A stretch of 50,268 nucleotides of DNA. It comes from Clostridiales bacterium (GTDB lineage: Bacteria > Bacillota > Clostridia > Christensenellales > Aristaeellaceae). Under the pieces are notes generated by a model, which was given only the letters and a program-made list of their open reading frames with translations, did no database searches and had not been told where the DNA came from. The stretch is from assembly GCA_015056365.1 (NCBI GenBank), contig SVGM01000006.1:1-50268 (forward strand), in the 5' to 3' direction. Below are positions 9,701 through 16,379 of this stretch, in pieces (position 1 is the stretch's first letter; the number at the start of each line of letters is the position of its first letter). A program made the translations under genes and the position numbers.

Positions 9701-10889
9701 GCACGTAGCCGTTGTGGGCCACCTGGCCGGCCACGTCGCCTTCGATGACGTAGACATAGTCCTCGTCAGCGGAATCAAAAATCGCGACGCGTTCGGGGGT
9801 GGTCAGGTCGTTGTCAGTGTTGATAAACACCAGGTCGCCCTGACGGGGGGCATAGCCGGTGTCGGCGGGCAGATAAGCGCCCTTGGCGTTCAGCTGGTCC
9901 ACCCAGCTCACCATCACATTGTCAAAGGGGAAGTCGCTCTCGGCGATCTGGGCATTGCGGATGGCGAAGGCCACAAACAGGTCGTTCCAGTTGGCATAGG
10001 CGTCGCCGTACCATGCGCCGTAGCGGGAATAGCTCTGGCGGGCGCCGTCGCTGCCGATGACGAAGTTCCGCTCAATCTCGCTGTAGCCAATCTGGCTGTT
10101 GGCGATGGCATAGATATCCTGATTCCAGTCCCCGGTGAGGCCCAGGTTGTCAAAGGCAGTGGTCCACAGCCCGGGGCTCTCGGTGGTATTATCGGACACA
10201 GCAACGCTCACCGTGCTGGACGCCTGCTCAAACTGGCTGTCGCTTACGGTGATGGCGAAGGTGTAGTTGCCCCAGGAACCGGGCTGGTAGCTCATGTACA
10301 CGGGGCTCTGCATGGCAAAGCTGTCCTCGACGTACACCGTGCTGCCGCCCTTGATCACTTCCATGGTGACCGTGTAGGGAGCAACACCGCCGGAAACATA
10401 CACTTCCAGATCCACGCTGCCGCCCAGCTTCACGTACTGGGGCGCGCCGCCAACGGCGACCTGCAGCTGCTGCACCTGGGGTGCTTCGGTCTCCACGGGC
10501 TCGTCCACAACGGGTTCATCCACGATGGGTTCATCGGTGGGTTCGTCCGCAGTGGGTTCATCCACGGTGGGTTCATCCACGGTGGGCTCGTCCACAACGG
10601 GCTCGTCGGTGGGCAGATCCACAACGGGCTCATCCGCGGGTTGCTCCACCGCGGGCTCGTCCACAACGGGCTCATCCGCGGGCGTCTCAACCACGGGAGT
10701 CTCGGGCTGCACGCCCGTCTCAGGCTGGGGCTGAGGCGCGGGTTCGGGCTCGGAGATCATGATGATCTCGTCCCCGAGATGGATATGGTCACCATGGTCT
10801 TCCGCCACTGCCGGCATGGGCACGGACGAAAGCAGCATCATAATGGCCATTACCATTGATACGAAGCGCTTGCTGAACTGATTGTTCAT
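1..10889 (-). CDS. Giant secreted surface protein with degenerate CHAP domain and Cys/His repeat stalk (3' end outside window)
   Basis: Read on the minus strand this frame is open from an ATG at 10889 to the window edge, at least 3,629 codons, so the C-terminus and any wall anchor are unseen. AGGAGG lies 7 bases before the ATG. Residues 1-29 are a signal peptide ending in AVA. Residues about 40-117 and 425-455 are acidic linkers built from DEPVV/DEPTV repeats. Residues about 245-395 resemble a CHAP (Cys-His amidase) domain, but Asn302 (in NWND) and Arg367 (in ERVAIF) stand where active relatives have Cys and His, so it is probably not an enzyme. A helical segment (about 455-650), an Ig/InlB-like segment and a beta-helix-like segment (about 870-1270) follow. 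From about residue 1365 onward the protein is tandem Cys/His modules. It likely sits outside the cell as a long stalk; its ligand is unknown. It is last of a minus-strand cluster with two sugar-transfer genes. Confidence 0.9.
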   Translation of the reverse strand, partial: MNNQFSKRFVSMVMAIMMLLSSVPMPAVAEDHGDHIHLGDEIIMISEPEPAPQPQPETGVQPETPVVETPADEPVVDEPAVEQPADEPVVDLPTDEPVVDEPTVDEPTVDEPTADEPTDEPIVDEPVVDEPVETEAPQVQQLQVAVGGAPQYVKLGGSVDLEVYVSGGVAPYTVTMEVIKGGSTVYVEDSFAMQSPVYMSYQPGSWGNYTFAITVSDSQFEQASSTVSVAVSDNTTESPGLWTTAFDNLGLTGDWNQDIYAIANSQIGYSEIERNFVIGSDGARQSYSRYGAWYGDAYANWNDLFVAFAIRNAQIAESDFPFDNVMVSWVDQLNAKGAYLPADTGYAPRQGDLVFINTDNDLTTPERVAIFDSADEDYVYVIEGDVAGQVAHNGYVLGDENLIAYVNVSALMAQAKADDQPAAPEATDEPVVEPEVTDEPEVEPEPTDEPENDTIVIDPEQSALEQVKAYGNGILVKYFGTSEGLTEAGIRRALDNMGGDTVDALMDDLSGMGEFLAPLLDESAVKEDEYYSWLETSCFGMLITALTTEAPEEPEYDETYVPSDYCFQVMDMLDALLVKYLGKQYAAAGMSDEEILAAVKAMSENDVTAIAYDVWDEEREAALADLDALQEKTYQLSNHEIRYISENYKGLELLTAFYEALELNTVELLAASGNYTPVEGVAVGVSGATDNSYNKNTGTVTVTAKGSGGILGFLASAKTATITVTNSGEEGATLSFDWVATKVNKLVIDGTTYGGSNGTFTKNLDAKASFTITVTTAENNTVNKLEMMNFEYEVVQAESTLTFNFDDTLGTVTVGGNVITPGQAVENVSGVNGIAVVATANNDATFVGWVNAETSEIIDVAASTTLYPKRDTTINVYFADPSIAYFATNGRVFDNLNDAVAYARELVDAKIVLLNNATLPEGTYTIPKGVTLLIPFDDNHTLYTTDAGCVDVTQSTYKNYKAPSVYRRLTLAEGAHLNIEGAMSLSADLYPAQGSKQNGGSPWGPTSWVYLNNGSSITVKSGGVLYVYGYIQGAGTVTAKDGSAVYECFQINDFRGGTKTTLLGSTNSSKGVFPLSQYYVQNIESKLILEKGATEHSYTYVRMSDNNFGSSIPFISSSGAMFNLTSGYVTKEYSGGRLMVDVYGNMEIATVTIDLDGTKIDSKNFRLPINGNISVTVHEGSNMDLKQNVVMLPGSKITVEQGAVCKLGNGNRFFLYDADDWGNYVSPSDKTAVPLAAPGGTTDTSGGDATVIIAGTIDCAAGNAYTTTGGAHIGGVEGGIAIIRPGTDSSITEYMQTKDTAKLWIDNAAWASIPVNTAWLKNESEETPYTKFDKNAAGGTAKTFKYTNGMWVHQCETDNTLSAATVVNAATCTEAGLQTRTCSYCKAVKEEVIPATGHDYVEVPAVDATCTSTGLTVGEACSVCGDVSVAQQETPQLPHTIVSVDAVAPSCTEDGLTEGKKCANCDYVEKAQEKVDALGHAWDEGVITPPTCTKKEFTTYTCTVCGESYVEENSNTNMIPHSWDEGVITPPTCTKKGFTTYTCTVCGGQENGNETDMTDHDYTYHKEVTAPTCEDQGYTTHYCVCGATTVDSYVAKLGHNFDMVNGEVTKAPTCTEKGEKTHTCQNDGCDATNTSEIAELPHAYETTMVDPTCVANGYTKYLCPDCGANYTVEHEETALGHDYNDGVVTTAPTCETKGEKTFTCERTGCGASYTETVDATGHHYTSAITTPSTCDEHGVITYTCAKENCETPSYTEDAPLRKHDLITYGAQAASCEKDGWNEYNECSYEDCNYSTYEKNKIPATGHNYVGVVTTAPTCEDKGVKTFTCANSKCEAKTYTEDVDALGHEYEDHEAKAATCEGIGWEAYKTCKREGCTYTTYKEIPATGHAYEEELTTAPTCEKPGLKTFTCDNENCENPSYTETVDALGHDYDDGVVTKEPKCGEKGEKTFTCAHDNCEKPTYTEKVDALEHNYQAVVIAPTCTEQGYTTYTCDREDCGANYKDNYVDKLGHSYSSEQTAPTCTEQGYTTYTCGTCGDSYKDNYVDALDHDYNDGVVTTAPTCETKGEKTFTCERTGCGASKTETVDATGHDYTSAITTPSTCDEHGVITYTCANENCENPSYTEDAPLRDHDLITYEAKAASCENDGWNEYNECRYEDCNYSTYEENKILATGHDYVGVETTAPTCEDKGVRTFTCQNDASHTYKEDVDALGHDLVEVEAQAATCTEIGWNAYEYCKREGCDYTTYKEIPATGHDYKGVVTTAPTCEADGVETFTCQNDESHTYTKAVDKLGHDYDDGVVTKEPKCGEKGEKTFTCAHDNCEKPTYTEEVDALEHNYQAVVTAPTCTEQGYTTYTCDRKDCGANYKDNYVDKLGHSYSSVQTAPTCTEQGYTTYTCGTCGDSYKDNYVDALDHDYNDGVVTTAPTCETEGEKTFTCERTGCGASYTETVDATGHDYKSAITKPSTCDEHGVITYTCANENCEKPSYTEDAPLRDHDLITYEAKAASCENDGWNEYNECSYEDCNYSTYEENKIPATGHDYVGVVTTAPTCVDKGVKTFTCQNDASHTYKEDVDALGHDLVEVEAQAATCTEIGWNAYEYCKREGCDYTTYKEIPATGHDYKGVVTTAPTCEADGVETFTCQNDESHTYTKAVDKLGHDYDDGVVTKEPKCGEKGEKTFTCAHDNCEKPTYTEEVDALEHNYQAVVTAPTCTEQGYTTYTCDRKDCGANYKDNYVDKLGHSYSSVQTAPTCTEQGYTTYTCGTCGDSYKDNYVDALDHDYNDGVVTTAPTCETEGEKTFTCERTGCDASYTETVDATGHDYTSAITTPSTCDEHGVITYTCAKEKCETPSYTEDAPLRTHRLVTVFAKAPTCQEVGWNDYERCEYSDCGYSTYEENELPATDHDYVGVVTTAPTCVDKGVRTFTCQNDASHTYKEDVDALTHDLVEVEAQAATCTEIGWNAYEYCKREGCDYTTYEEIPATDHDYVGEVTTVPTCEADGVETFTCQNDESHTYTKPVDKLGHDYVGEVTTVPTCEADGVETFTCQNDESHTYTKPVDKLGHDYVGEVTTAPTCTETGSETFTCQNDASHTYTVTLEMLPHDLEYDEAEPATCDMPGQAAGAHCKNCIYTEGNTVIPALGHDWNDGVYKEGFEPTCEDEGVSIFTCQRTGCGFSEERVAKKLDHDLKTTPAQAPTCTEIGWNEYVTCQREDCDYTTYDELEALDHDYTSEITQQPTCTEAGVETFTCQNDASHTYKKPVDALNHKLVQVGGKDATCIDFGWEAYEYCEREDCDHTTYKQIPAQQHDLEQVEAQAPTCTEIGWYDYEYCQREGCDYTTYNERTKLNHQLVGYGAQAPTCTEIGWDAYEKCTREGCDYTTYVELKALDHDLEQVSAKDPTCTEIGWNAYEYCKREGCGHTTYAPLTSLGHKEISHEAKAATCTEGGWNAHVTCERCDYTTKRETNPLNHLIKTTPAQAPTCTEIGWDAYEECTREGCDYTTYVELKALDHDLEQVEAQAPTCTEIGWNAYEYCKRNGCDYTTYVELEALDHDLKTTPAQAPTCTEIGWNEYVTCQREDCDYTTYVELEALDHDLEQVEAQAPTCTEIGWNAYEYCKREGCDHTTYVELEALDH
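1950..5090 (-). repeat. 1,092-bp (364-residue) super-repeat of nine modules, nearly three copies
   Basis: Marker strings recur exactly 1,092 bases apart, for example at 2528, 3620 and 4712. Copies can be framed as 2150-3241, 3242-4333 and 4334-about 5090. The third diverges after that point, and 1950-2149 matches 3042-3241. Each unit holds nine Cys/His modules of different types in the same order, with few differences between copies. The near identity at DNA level suggests recent duplication or gene conversion. Confidence 0.85.
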
Positions 10890-10998
10890 GTTCTTCCTCC
10901 TCAATGTCACATACATCGGTCCGTTCTATTGGGACAAGTTGTTTCTGCGTCTGCTACGCCAACTTGGGGATCGTCTCTATAATAATAGAAGAAACGGA

Positions 10999-11799
10999 TT
11001 ATTTCAGGGCCAGGGAGTTCATGACCTCGCCGATCGCGCCCTGAGAATCAAGGAACGCCGCCTGCGCCTGAGGGCTCAGGTCTTCTGGCATGGCCGCCAC
11101 CACAATGGCTGCCGGGTGCTTGGCTTCCGCTTCGTCCTTGAGCATGACAACGATGTTTCCCTGATCGCTGTCCGGCACCAGCGTAAAGGAGGTGATCTCC
11201 TTCTCGCCGTCCCGGATGAAAAACACCAGACTGCCGTCGGCTTCCTCCCGGGTCAGCAGGGTATCGGCATACCGGGCGGGGTAGGACAGGGTGTACTTTT
11301 CTGTCTCCACCACCACCGGCTTGGGGTCGGTGGTTTCCGGATTCTCAGGCACCGTCACGAGCTTGAGCGTCATCAGGATGTCCCGGGCTGTCTCCTGGGC
11401 GACTGTGAACTGCTCCTGCTCGTTCTGCGTCAGATCCTGCGGCGCTGCGGCCAGGAAAATGGAAACCGGTACGTAGTTGCCTTGCTCGTCCTTCAGGACG
11501 ACGGCCATATCGCCGCTGTCGTCCATCACATCCAGCGAAAACAGGGGGACGGTCAGCTCGCCTTTCCGCATCGTCAGATAAAACTGATACGCATTTGGCA
11601 GGGTTTCGTGGTTTTCGCTGGTGACGGTCTCAGGCAGCAGGTGTTGATACATCAGCACGAAACCGTTCACATTGATTTCCGTCACCGGGATCTCCTGCGG
11701 CGCAGCGGGCGCTTCCTGTGCGAAGGCCAGACTGCATACCATGATCAGCACGGCGGCGATGGGGAAAAGCGTCTTCCAAAAGCGCGTCTTGTGCTTCAT
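10999..11799 (-). CDS. Secreted protein of unknown function with an internal duplication
   Basis: This 266-residue protein starts at an ATG with AGGAG about 9 bases upstream. Residues 1-27 are a signal peptide (basic start, hydrophobic core, AFA cleavage site). The mature part contains two similar modules: LKDEQGNYVPVSIFLAAAPQDL in the first half (seen as LKDE, a hydrophobic AAAPQDL stretch) and LKDEAEA, AAMPEDL in the second. Both modules end in a helix rich in E, Q and A. The pattern VVLKDE...AAxPxDL is shared, so a module of about 110 residues has duplicated. I recognise no family. It lies between the glycosyltransferase (48 bp upstream) and the giant surface protein (109 bp downstream) on the same strand, so a joint role at the cell surface is likely but inferred only from position. 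Confidence 0.8.
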   Translation of the reverse strand: MKHKTRFWKTLFPIAAVLIMVCSLAFAQEAPAAPQEIPVTEINVNGFVLMYQHLLPETVTSENHETLPNAYQFYLTMRKGELTVPLFSLDVMDDSGDMAVVLKDEQGNYVPVSIFLAAAPQDLTQNEQEQFTVAQETARDILMTLKLVTVPENPETTDPKPVVVETEKYTLSYPARYADTLLTREEADGSLVFFIRDGEKEITSFTLVPDSDQGNIVVMLKDEAEAKHPAAIVVAAMPEDLSPQAQAAFLDSQGAIGEVMNSLALK

Positions 11800-11847
11800 G
11801 TCGGGTCATCTCCTTCTGTCATGACGAATAGGTATCAGTGAAAGCTG

Positions 11848-12990
11848 TCAGGTAGCGGCGTTGATCCCGTCGCAAACGTCCTGATAGACCTGTAATGTCC
11901 GATTGGTCACGTCATCCCAGCCCTCCATGGCGTTGAGATGTTTGCTTACCGCCTGGCGGCACTGCTCCACCTTGCTGGGATCCTGAAGCAGCTCGTCCAG
12001 CTTGCCGGCGAGGCTGTCCGTATCCCCGGTCTGGAAGGTGAAGCCGCAGCCCTGCACCAGATCGGCATTCTCTGGAATGTCGGATACCAGGCAGCAGTTG
12101 CCGAAGCTCAGCGCCTCCAACAGGCTCAGAGGCATGCCCTCCAAATCGGACGGCAGCACGTAGAGGTAAGCGTTGCTGTACAGCTCGTCCAGCATCTGCC
12201 CCTGAACAAAGTTGGTAAAGATGATGTTGGGGTTGCCCTCCGCCATTTGCTTCAGCTTGCGGACGTAGCCGTCGGTGTCGCTGGAGCCGCCGGCGATGAC
12301 CAGTTTTTTGTCGGTGGCCAGCTTGCCGTAGGCGGTGATCAGGTCGTGCACGCCTTTTTCTGGCGTGATGCGGCCAAGGAAGAGGATGTAGCCGTCTTTC
12401 TCCAGTCCGAACTCCTTGCGGATCAGGTCTGCCGACCTGGGCACGACACGGATCACGCCGTTGGGGATCAGGGTGGTTTGCCGTTGGTAGGTCTCCATGA
12501 AGTAGTTCTTCACGCCGTCGCTGAGCACGATGATCTCATCGGCATATCTGGCGGCGCATTTTTCGCCCAGTCGGATGTAAGCCTTGGCGAATCTGCCCCA
12601 CTTGCTGCGCTGGTGATCCAGCCCGTGAACAGTAGCTACGCAGCGCTTGCCCAGCAGCTTGGGCAGCCAGAGCATGGCGCAGGGGCCTTCGGTGTGGTAG
12701 TGGACGATATCGTATCGGCCAAAGGCGGCACGGATAGAGGCGAAAACCGACGCCGACATAGCGGCGATGCCTCTGAGATTGATGGCAGGAACGGTTTTCA
12801 GCTGCACGCCCTGGTGTTCCAGCAGCTGTGCTGAACTGAACTGCTTGCCGCTGACGTGGTGGCCTTTTCGGTTGTAACAGATCACCTGGTGCCCCTGTGC
12901 TACCATACGCACAGCCAGCTGCTCAATGGTGATCTCCACGCCGCCTTCCCGCGAAGGAATGCGCTTGTGGCCAAGCATCGCAATCCGCAT
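11848..12990 (-). CDS. Glycosyltransferase family 4 with DUF1972-type N-terminus
   Basis: The 380-residue protein begins MRIAMLGHKRIPSREGGVE, typical of the DUF1972 acceptor half found in rhamnosyl- and related transferases. The C-terminal half has the GT-B donor fold features: LFLGRITPEKGV near residue 200 and SDLEGMPLSLLEA, containing the E-x7-E nucleotide-sugar motif. No membrane segment or signal peptide is seen, so it should act on the inner face of the membrane using nucleotide sugars. AGGAG precedes the ATG. It lies 40 bp behind the sugar-1-phosphate transferase, which suggests that gene starts a lipid-linked glycan and this one extends it. The sugar transferred cannot be read from sequence. 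Confidence 0.9.
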   Translation of the reverse strand: MRIAMLGHKRIPSREGGVEITIEQLAVRMVAQGHQVICYNRKGHHVSGKQFSSAQLLEHQGVQLKTVPAINLRGIAAMSASVFASIRAAFGRYDIVHYHTEGPCAMLWLPKLLGKRCVATVHGLDHQRSKWGRFAKAYIRLGEKCAARYADEIIVLSDGVKNYFMETYQRQTTLIPNGVIRVVPRSADLIRKEFGLEKDGYILFLGRITPEKGVHDLITAYGKLATDKKLVIAGGSSDTDGYVRKLKQMAEGNPNIIFTNFVQGQMLDELYSNAYLYVLPSDLEGMPLSLLEALSFGNCCLVSDIPENADLVQGCGFTFQTGDTDSLAGKLDELLQDPSKVEQCRQAVSKHLNAMEGWDDVTNRTLQVYQDVCDGINAAT

Positions 12991-13030
12991 ACATGAACTC
13001 TCCTCAGCTGTTTCATAGCCTTTCGGCAGC

Positions 13031-13699
13031 TTATTCGCCCTCCATGTTCATCACCGCACGCACGGTGGCGAACATGATCTTCCAGTCGAGCAGAAAGCTT
13101 CTCTCTTCGATGTATTTCATATCCAGCGCCAACCACTCTTCAAAGCTCAGGCTGTTGCGCTGGGGCTGAATCTGCCACAGGCAGGTCAGGCCGGGCAGTA
13201 CTGTGAGCCGCTGCCGGGCGTTGTCGTCGTACTGACAGGTCTCCCGGGGCAGTGCAGGCCGGGGGCCTACGATGCTCATGTCCCCAAGGAGGATGTTCAC
13301 CAGCTGGGGCAGCTCGTCAATGCTTGTCCTGCGAAGTACCTTGCCCACCCGGGTGATGCGGGGGTCGTTCTTGATCTTGAACACCGGGCCGTTCATTTCG
13401 TTCTGGGACAGCAGCTCTTCGATCTTCTCCTCCGCATTGGGGTACATGGTGCGGAACTTGTACAGCCGGAACTCTTTGCCGTTCAGACCTACCCGGGTCT
13501 GGGCAAAGATTGGGTGCGCGCCGGGGTTGTCGATGACGATCATCACGGCCACCACCAGCATCAGCGGCAGCAGAATGACCAGCGCCAGAATGGAAAGCAG
13601 AATATCCTGCAGCCGCTTGAAAAACGAATACAAGCGTCTGCGATCTGCGATACTGCTGCTTGTCCGGGACTCAATATGCATATCAGCCTTCGCCTGCAT
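13031..13699 (-). CDS. Bacterial sugar transferase (polyprenyl-phosphate sugar-1-phosphate transferase)
   Basis: The 222-residue protein matches the short monotopic initiators of surface-glycan synthesis. It has one hydrophobic segment at about residues 31-54, then YKFRTM, a conserved RRTSIDELPQ catalytic region, VGPRPALPRE and PGLTCLWQI. These enzymes move a sugar-1-phosphate from a nucleotide sugar to polyprenyl phosphate at the cytoplasmic face of the membrane. The start is uncertain: the ATG at 13699 has GGAGG only 2 bases away, whereas an ATG at 13681 (six codons later) has a GAAGG at better spacing. It is first in the cluster that continues to the glycosyltransferase and the surface proteins, and a good promoter lies about 200 bp upstream. 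Confidence 0.9.
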   Translation of the reverse strand: MQAKADMHIESRTSSSIADRRRLYSFFKRLQDILLSILALVILLPLMLVVAVMIVIDNPGAHPIFAQTRVGLNGKEFRLYKFRTMYPNAEEKIEELLSQNEMNGPVFKIKNDPRITRVGKVLRRTSIDELPQLVNILLGDMSIVGPRPALPRETCQYDDNARQRLTVLPGLTCLWQIQPQRNSLSFEEWLALDMKYIEERSFLLDWKIMFATVRAVMNMEGE

Positions 13700-13895
13700 T
13701 GCCTCCGGCTCTGATAGCCGGTCTTCAAACCATGCAGGGTTCTCCTTCCCTCAAAAATTCACTTCGGCTCAGCGCCGTGGGGGGAGGGTGTTTTTTCTCC
13801 CGCACAGAATGGCTCTGAAACCCTTGTATTTCTTGGCTTCCGTTGTCTGCCGCTAAACTCTTCTTTCCTATAAATGGGCAGACGGAATCAAATGT

Positions 13896-13925
13896 ATCTT
13901 ACCATGACTACCAAATTTCTGTCAA
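13896..13925 (-). promoter_or_regulatory. Promoter of the surface-glycan cluster
   Basis: On the minus strand TTGACA (13920-13925), an 18-base spacer and TAAGAT (13896-13901) point toward the sugar transferase, leaving a leader of about 190 bases. The -35 is a perfect consensus match. Confidence 0.65.
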
Positions 13926-14124
13926 GTAATCCGCAATGTGTGGAAAATGAGGAAAACTCCTGATAATTTAAGAAAAATCAGCCTTTTCGACTGTGGAAAG
14001 GCTGCGGTTAACCTGTGTAAAAAATTGGTTTTCTTTTGTCAAATCCCGGTGTATTTTCTCTGTTTGCCGAATGTGTGTATGACCCGGCCTCTCCGGGAGG
14101 AAAAGCGCAAACAGGCCCGTTGTA
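13926..14124. other. Gene-free divergent region with a DnaA-box-like site
   Basis: The region between the divergent promoters has no credible gene. It is AT-rich compared with the flanks. TGTGGAAAA at 13939-13947 is the reverse complement of TTTTCCACA, which fits the relaxed DnaA-box consensus TTWTNCACA. TGTGGAAAG near 13993 is one base off. Whether DnaA binds here is unknown. Confidence 0.35.
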
Positions 14125-14153
14125 TTGACTGCGAAACAAAAAATGGCTATCAT
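14125..14153 (+). promoter_or_regulatory. Promoter of the hydrolase-nucleoside operon
   Basis: TTGACT (14125-14130), a 17-base spacer and TATCAT (14148-14153) lie 22 bases before the start codon of the serine hydrolase gene, giving a very short leader. Confidence 0.7.
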
Positions 14154-14175
14154 GGGCTTACAGGAGATGATCTGT

Positions 14176-15429
14176 ATGAACAAACACTGGCTGATGTGCC
14201 GTTTGGCGGCGGCATGGCTGGCCTTTGCAATGCTGCTTGCCCCTGCTTCGGCCTTGTGCGAAAGCAGCGAGGAACCCGCCCCTTCCACCCCAGAGATGGT
14301 CGCAAGCCTGGAGGATGAGCTGCCGCGACTGTTTGACTTTTACGACGTGATGGGCGGCTGCGTGGCCGTGTTCCAGAATGGCGAGGTCACCTATGTGTAC
14401 ACCTGGGGCGAGCGCCAGCGGGGCGGCGATCCGGTCACCCCGGAATGCGCCTTTCAGGTGGGCTCCATCAGCAAGATGGTGGCCAACATCGGCCTGATGC
14501 AGCTTTTGGAGACGCAAAACATCCCCCTGGACACGGATATCAGCCAGATCCTGGGCTACACGGTGCGTCATCCGGAGTATCCCGACGAGCCCATCACCCT
14601 GCGCCAGGTGATGACCCACACCGCCGCCCTTGCCGACAGCAGCTACTATGACGTCGCGCTCTCCGGCAAGCCCCGGCCTCTTCAGGCCATGCTCACCGGC
14701 CCCATTGCTGAGGCCAACTTCCTCAAGGGGCAGAAGCCCGGCCAGAAAAGCGTCTACTCCAACTTTGGCGGCGGCCTGATCGCCTGCTTCATCGAGAAGC
14801 TTTCCGGCCAGACCCTGGACGACTACATGACCGAGCACGTATTTGCGCCCCTGGGCATTACCGCCTCCTACCAGCCCGCCCGGATGCCTGAAAGCATCCC
14901 CCTGTGCGATATGTACCAGATGCCTGCCCGCCGCCTGACCAAGGCCCTTCGGGAGGATCCCACTCATATCACGGAGCCCGACCCGGAGCACCATTATTTC
15001 CTCACCGCCGGCAAGCTGGTCATCTCCGCCCCCGACCTGTGCAAGCTGCTCATCGCCCTGTGCGACGGCGGCGTGTATGGCGACGTGCGCCTGCTCAAGG
15101 AGAGCACCGCCCGAGAGATCCTCACCCTACAGAACGACCTTGGCTCCGTTTTCTGTGACTCTGGCCGCGGCCTGTTTCTGAACATCATCGAGGACAATCA
15201 GGTGGCCGGACGCACCATGTACGGCCACGGCGGCAAAGCCAACGGCATGCTCTGCGCTGCCTACTTCGACCCCACCGACCGCACCGGCGTGGTCATGCTC
15301 ACCAACGGCTGCCGCAATGAACCTGTGCGCTACGGCGTGGGCATGCTGGGCTACCGCACCCTCACTGCCGTGTACGAGCTCTGGCTGGATCAGGAGCATC
15401 AGGAGATCGACGCATTCACCGTTCAGTAA
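14176..15429 (+). CDS. Secreted serine hydrolase of the beta-lactamase / penicillin-binding class C fold
   Basis: The protein has 417 residues from the ATG at 14176, chosen because AGGAG sits 9 bases before it; longer readings would begin upstream of the promoter -10. Residues 1-26 are a signal peptide (hydrophobic core ending APASA). Catalytic motifs are present in order: S97-I-S-K100, Y194-S-N196, and H351-G-G near the C-terminus. That set is typical of serine hydrolases with the class C beta-lactamase fold, which include D,D-peptidases and esterases; true beta-lactamase activity is not implied. The gene is first in an operon with a nucleoside hydrolase 23 bp downstream, a kinase and a small membrane protein. 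Its link to nucleoside metabolism is unexplained. Confidence 0.88.
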   Translation: MNKHWLMCRLAAAWLAFAMLLAPASALCESSEEPAPSTPEMVASLEDELPRLFDFYDVMGGCVAVFQNGEVTYVYTWGERQRGGDPVTPECAFQVGSISKMVANIGLMQLLETQNIPLDTDISQILGYTVRHPEYPDEPITLRQVMTHTAALADSSYYDVALSGKPRPLQAMLTGPIAEANFLKGQKPGQKSVYSNFGGGLIACFIEKLSGQTLDDYMTEHVFAPLGITASYQPARMPESIPLCDMYQMPARRLTKALREDPTHITEPDPEHHYFLTAGKLVISAPDLCKLLIALCDGGVYGDVRLLKESTAREILTLQNDLGSVFCDSGRGLFLNIIEDNQVAGRTMYGHGGKANGMLCAAYFDPTDRTGVVMLTNGCRNEPVRYGVGMLGYRTLTAVYELWLDQEHQEIDAFTVQ

Positions 15430-15452
15430 ATCACACAAAGGAGCTGACAGCC

Positions 15453-16379
15453 ATGCTCACCGAGCAGCAGCGGCTTTCCATGCTGGAAACGCCCCGGGGG
15501 CTGATCGATCTGGTGATCGATTCGGATACCTACAACGAGATCGATGATCAATTCGCCATTTCCTATGCCCTCCATGCCCCGGAGCGGCTGAACGTGCGCG
15601 CCATCTACGCCGCGCCTTTCCTCAACCACCGCTCCACCTCCCCGGCAGACGGTATGGAGCGCAGCTACCACGAAATCCACAAGCTCCTTGCCCTTGCGGG
15701 CCAAACAAAAGACGTATTCCGCGGCTCTCCCTGCTATCTGCCGGATGAGCAGACCCCCGTGCCCTCCCCGGCAGCGGAGGATCTGAGCCGCCGCGCCATG
15801 GACTATAGCCCGGAGAAGCCGCTGTATGTGGCGGCGCTTGGCGCCATCACCAACGTGGCCTCCGCTTTGCTCCTCAACCCTGCCATCGCGGATCGTATGG
15901 TGGTGGTCTGGCTGGGCGGTCACTCCTTCGAGTGGGATAGCAACCGGGAATTCAATATGCAGCAGGACGTAGCCGCAGCCCGGGTGGTGTATCTCAGCGG
16001 CGTGCCGCTGGTGATGCTGCCCTGCTTCGGCGTGACCAGCGCCTTTACCACCACCGCACCAGAGCTGAACTACTGGCTCCGGGGCCGCAACGCCCTGTGC
16101 AATTATCTGGTGGAGAACACCATCGACGAGGCGGAGAGCTATGCCAAAGGCAGGGTCTGGAGCCGCGTCATCTGGGACGTGACCGCCATCGGCTGGCTTC
16201 TCAACGAGGACGAAGCCTTCATGCGTGACCGCCTGATCTCCACCCCCATTCCCCTCTACCAGCACTGCTGGCAGCAAACCACCGATGCGCCCCTGTGCCG
16301 CTACGTGTTCTACATCAAACGGGATGCGCTGTTTGCCGACCTATTCGCCCGGCTCAGCGCCAGGGAGGATGCACCATGA
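15453..16379 (+). CDS. Inosine/uridine-preferring nucleoside hydrolase family protein
   Basis: The 308-residue protein carries the calcium-binding aspartate cluster of the family near its N-terminus: D23-S-D25 followed by D31-D32. A later segment around residue 130, with ALGAITNVASAL, is the second conserved block. These enzymes split the N-glycosidic bond of nucleosides to give base plus ribose. The usual DTDxGxDD form is relaxed here (DSDTYNEIDD), so the exact substrate may differ. AAGGAG precedes the ATG. Its stop overlaps the start of the downstream ribokinase-like gene (ATGA), which fits a coupled path: release ribose, then phosphorylate it. The family and context are clear; the substrate is inferred. 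Confidence 0.88.
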   Translation: MLTEQQRLSMLETPRGLIDLVIDSDTYNEIDDQFAISYALHAPERLNVRAIYAAPFLNHRSTSPADGMERSYHEIHKLLALAGQTKDVFRGSPCYLPDEQTPVPSPAAEDLSRRAMDYSPEKPLYVAALGAITNVASALLLNPAIADRMVVVWLGGHSFEWDSNREFNMQQDVAAARVVYLSGVPLVMLPCFGVTSAFTTTAPELNYWLRGRNALCNYLVENTIDEAESYAKGRVWSRVIWDVTAIGWLLNEDEAFMRDRLISTPIPLYQHCWQQTTDAPLCRYVFYIKRDALFADLFARLSAREDAP

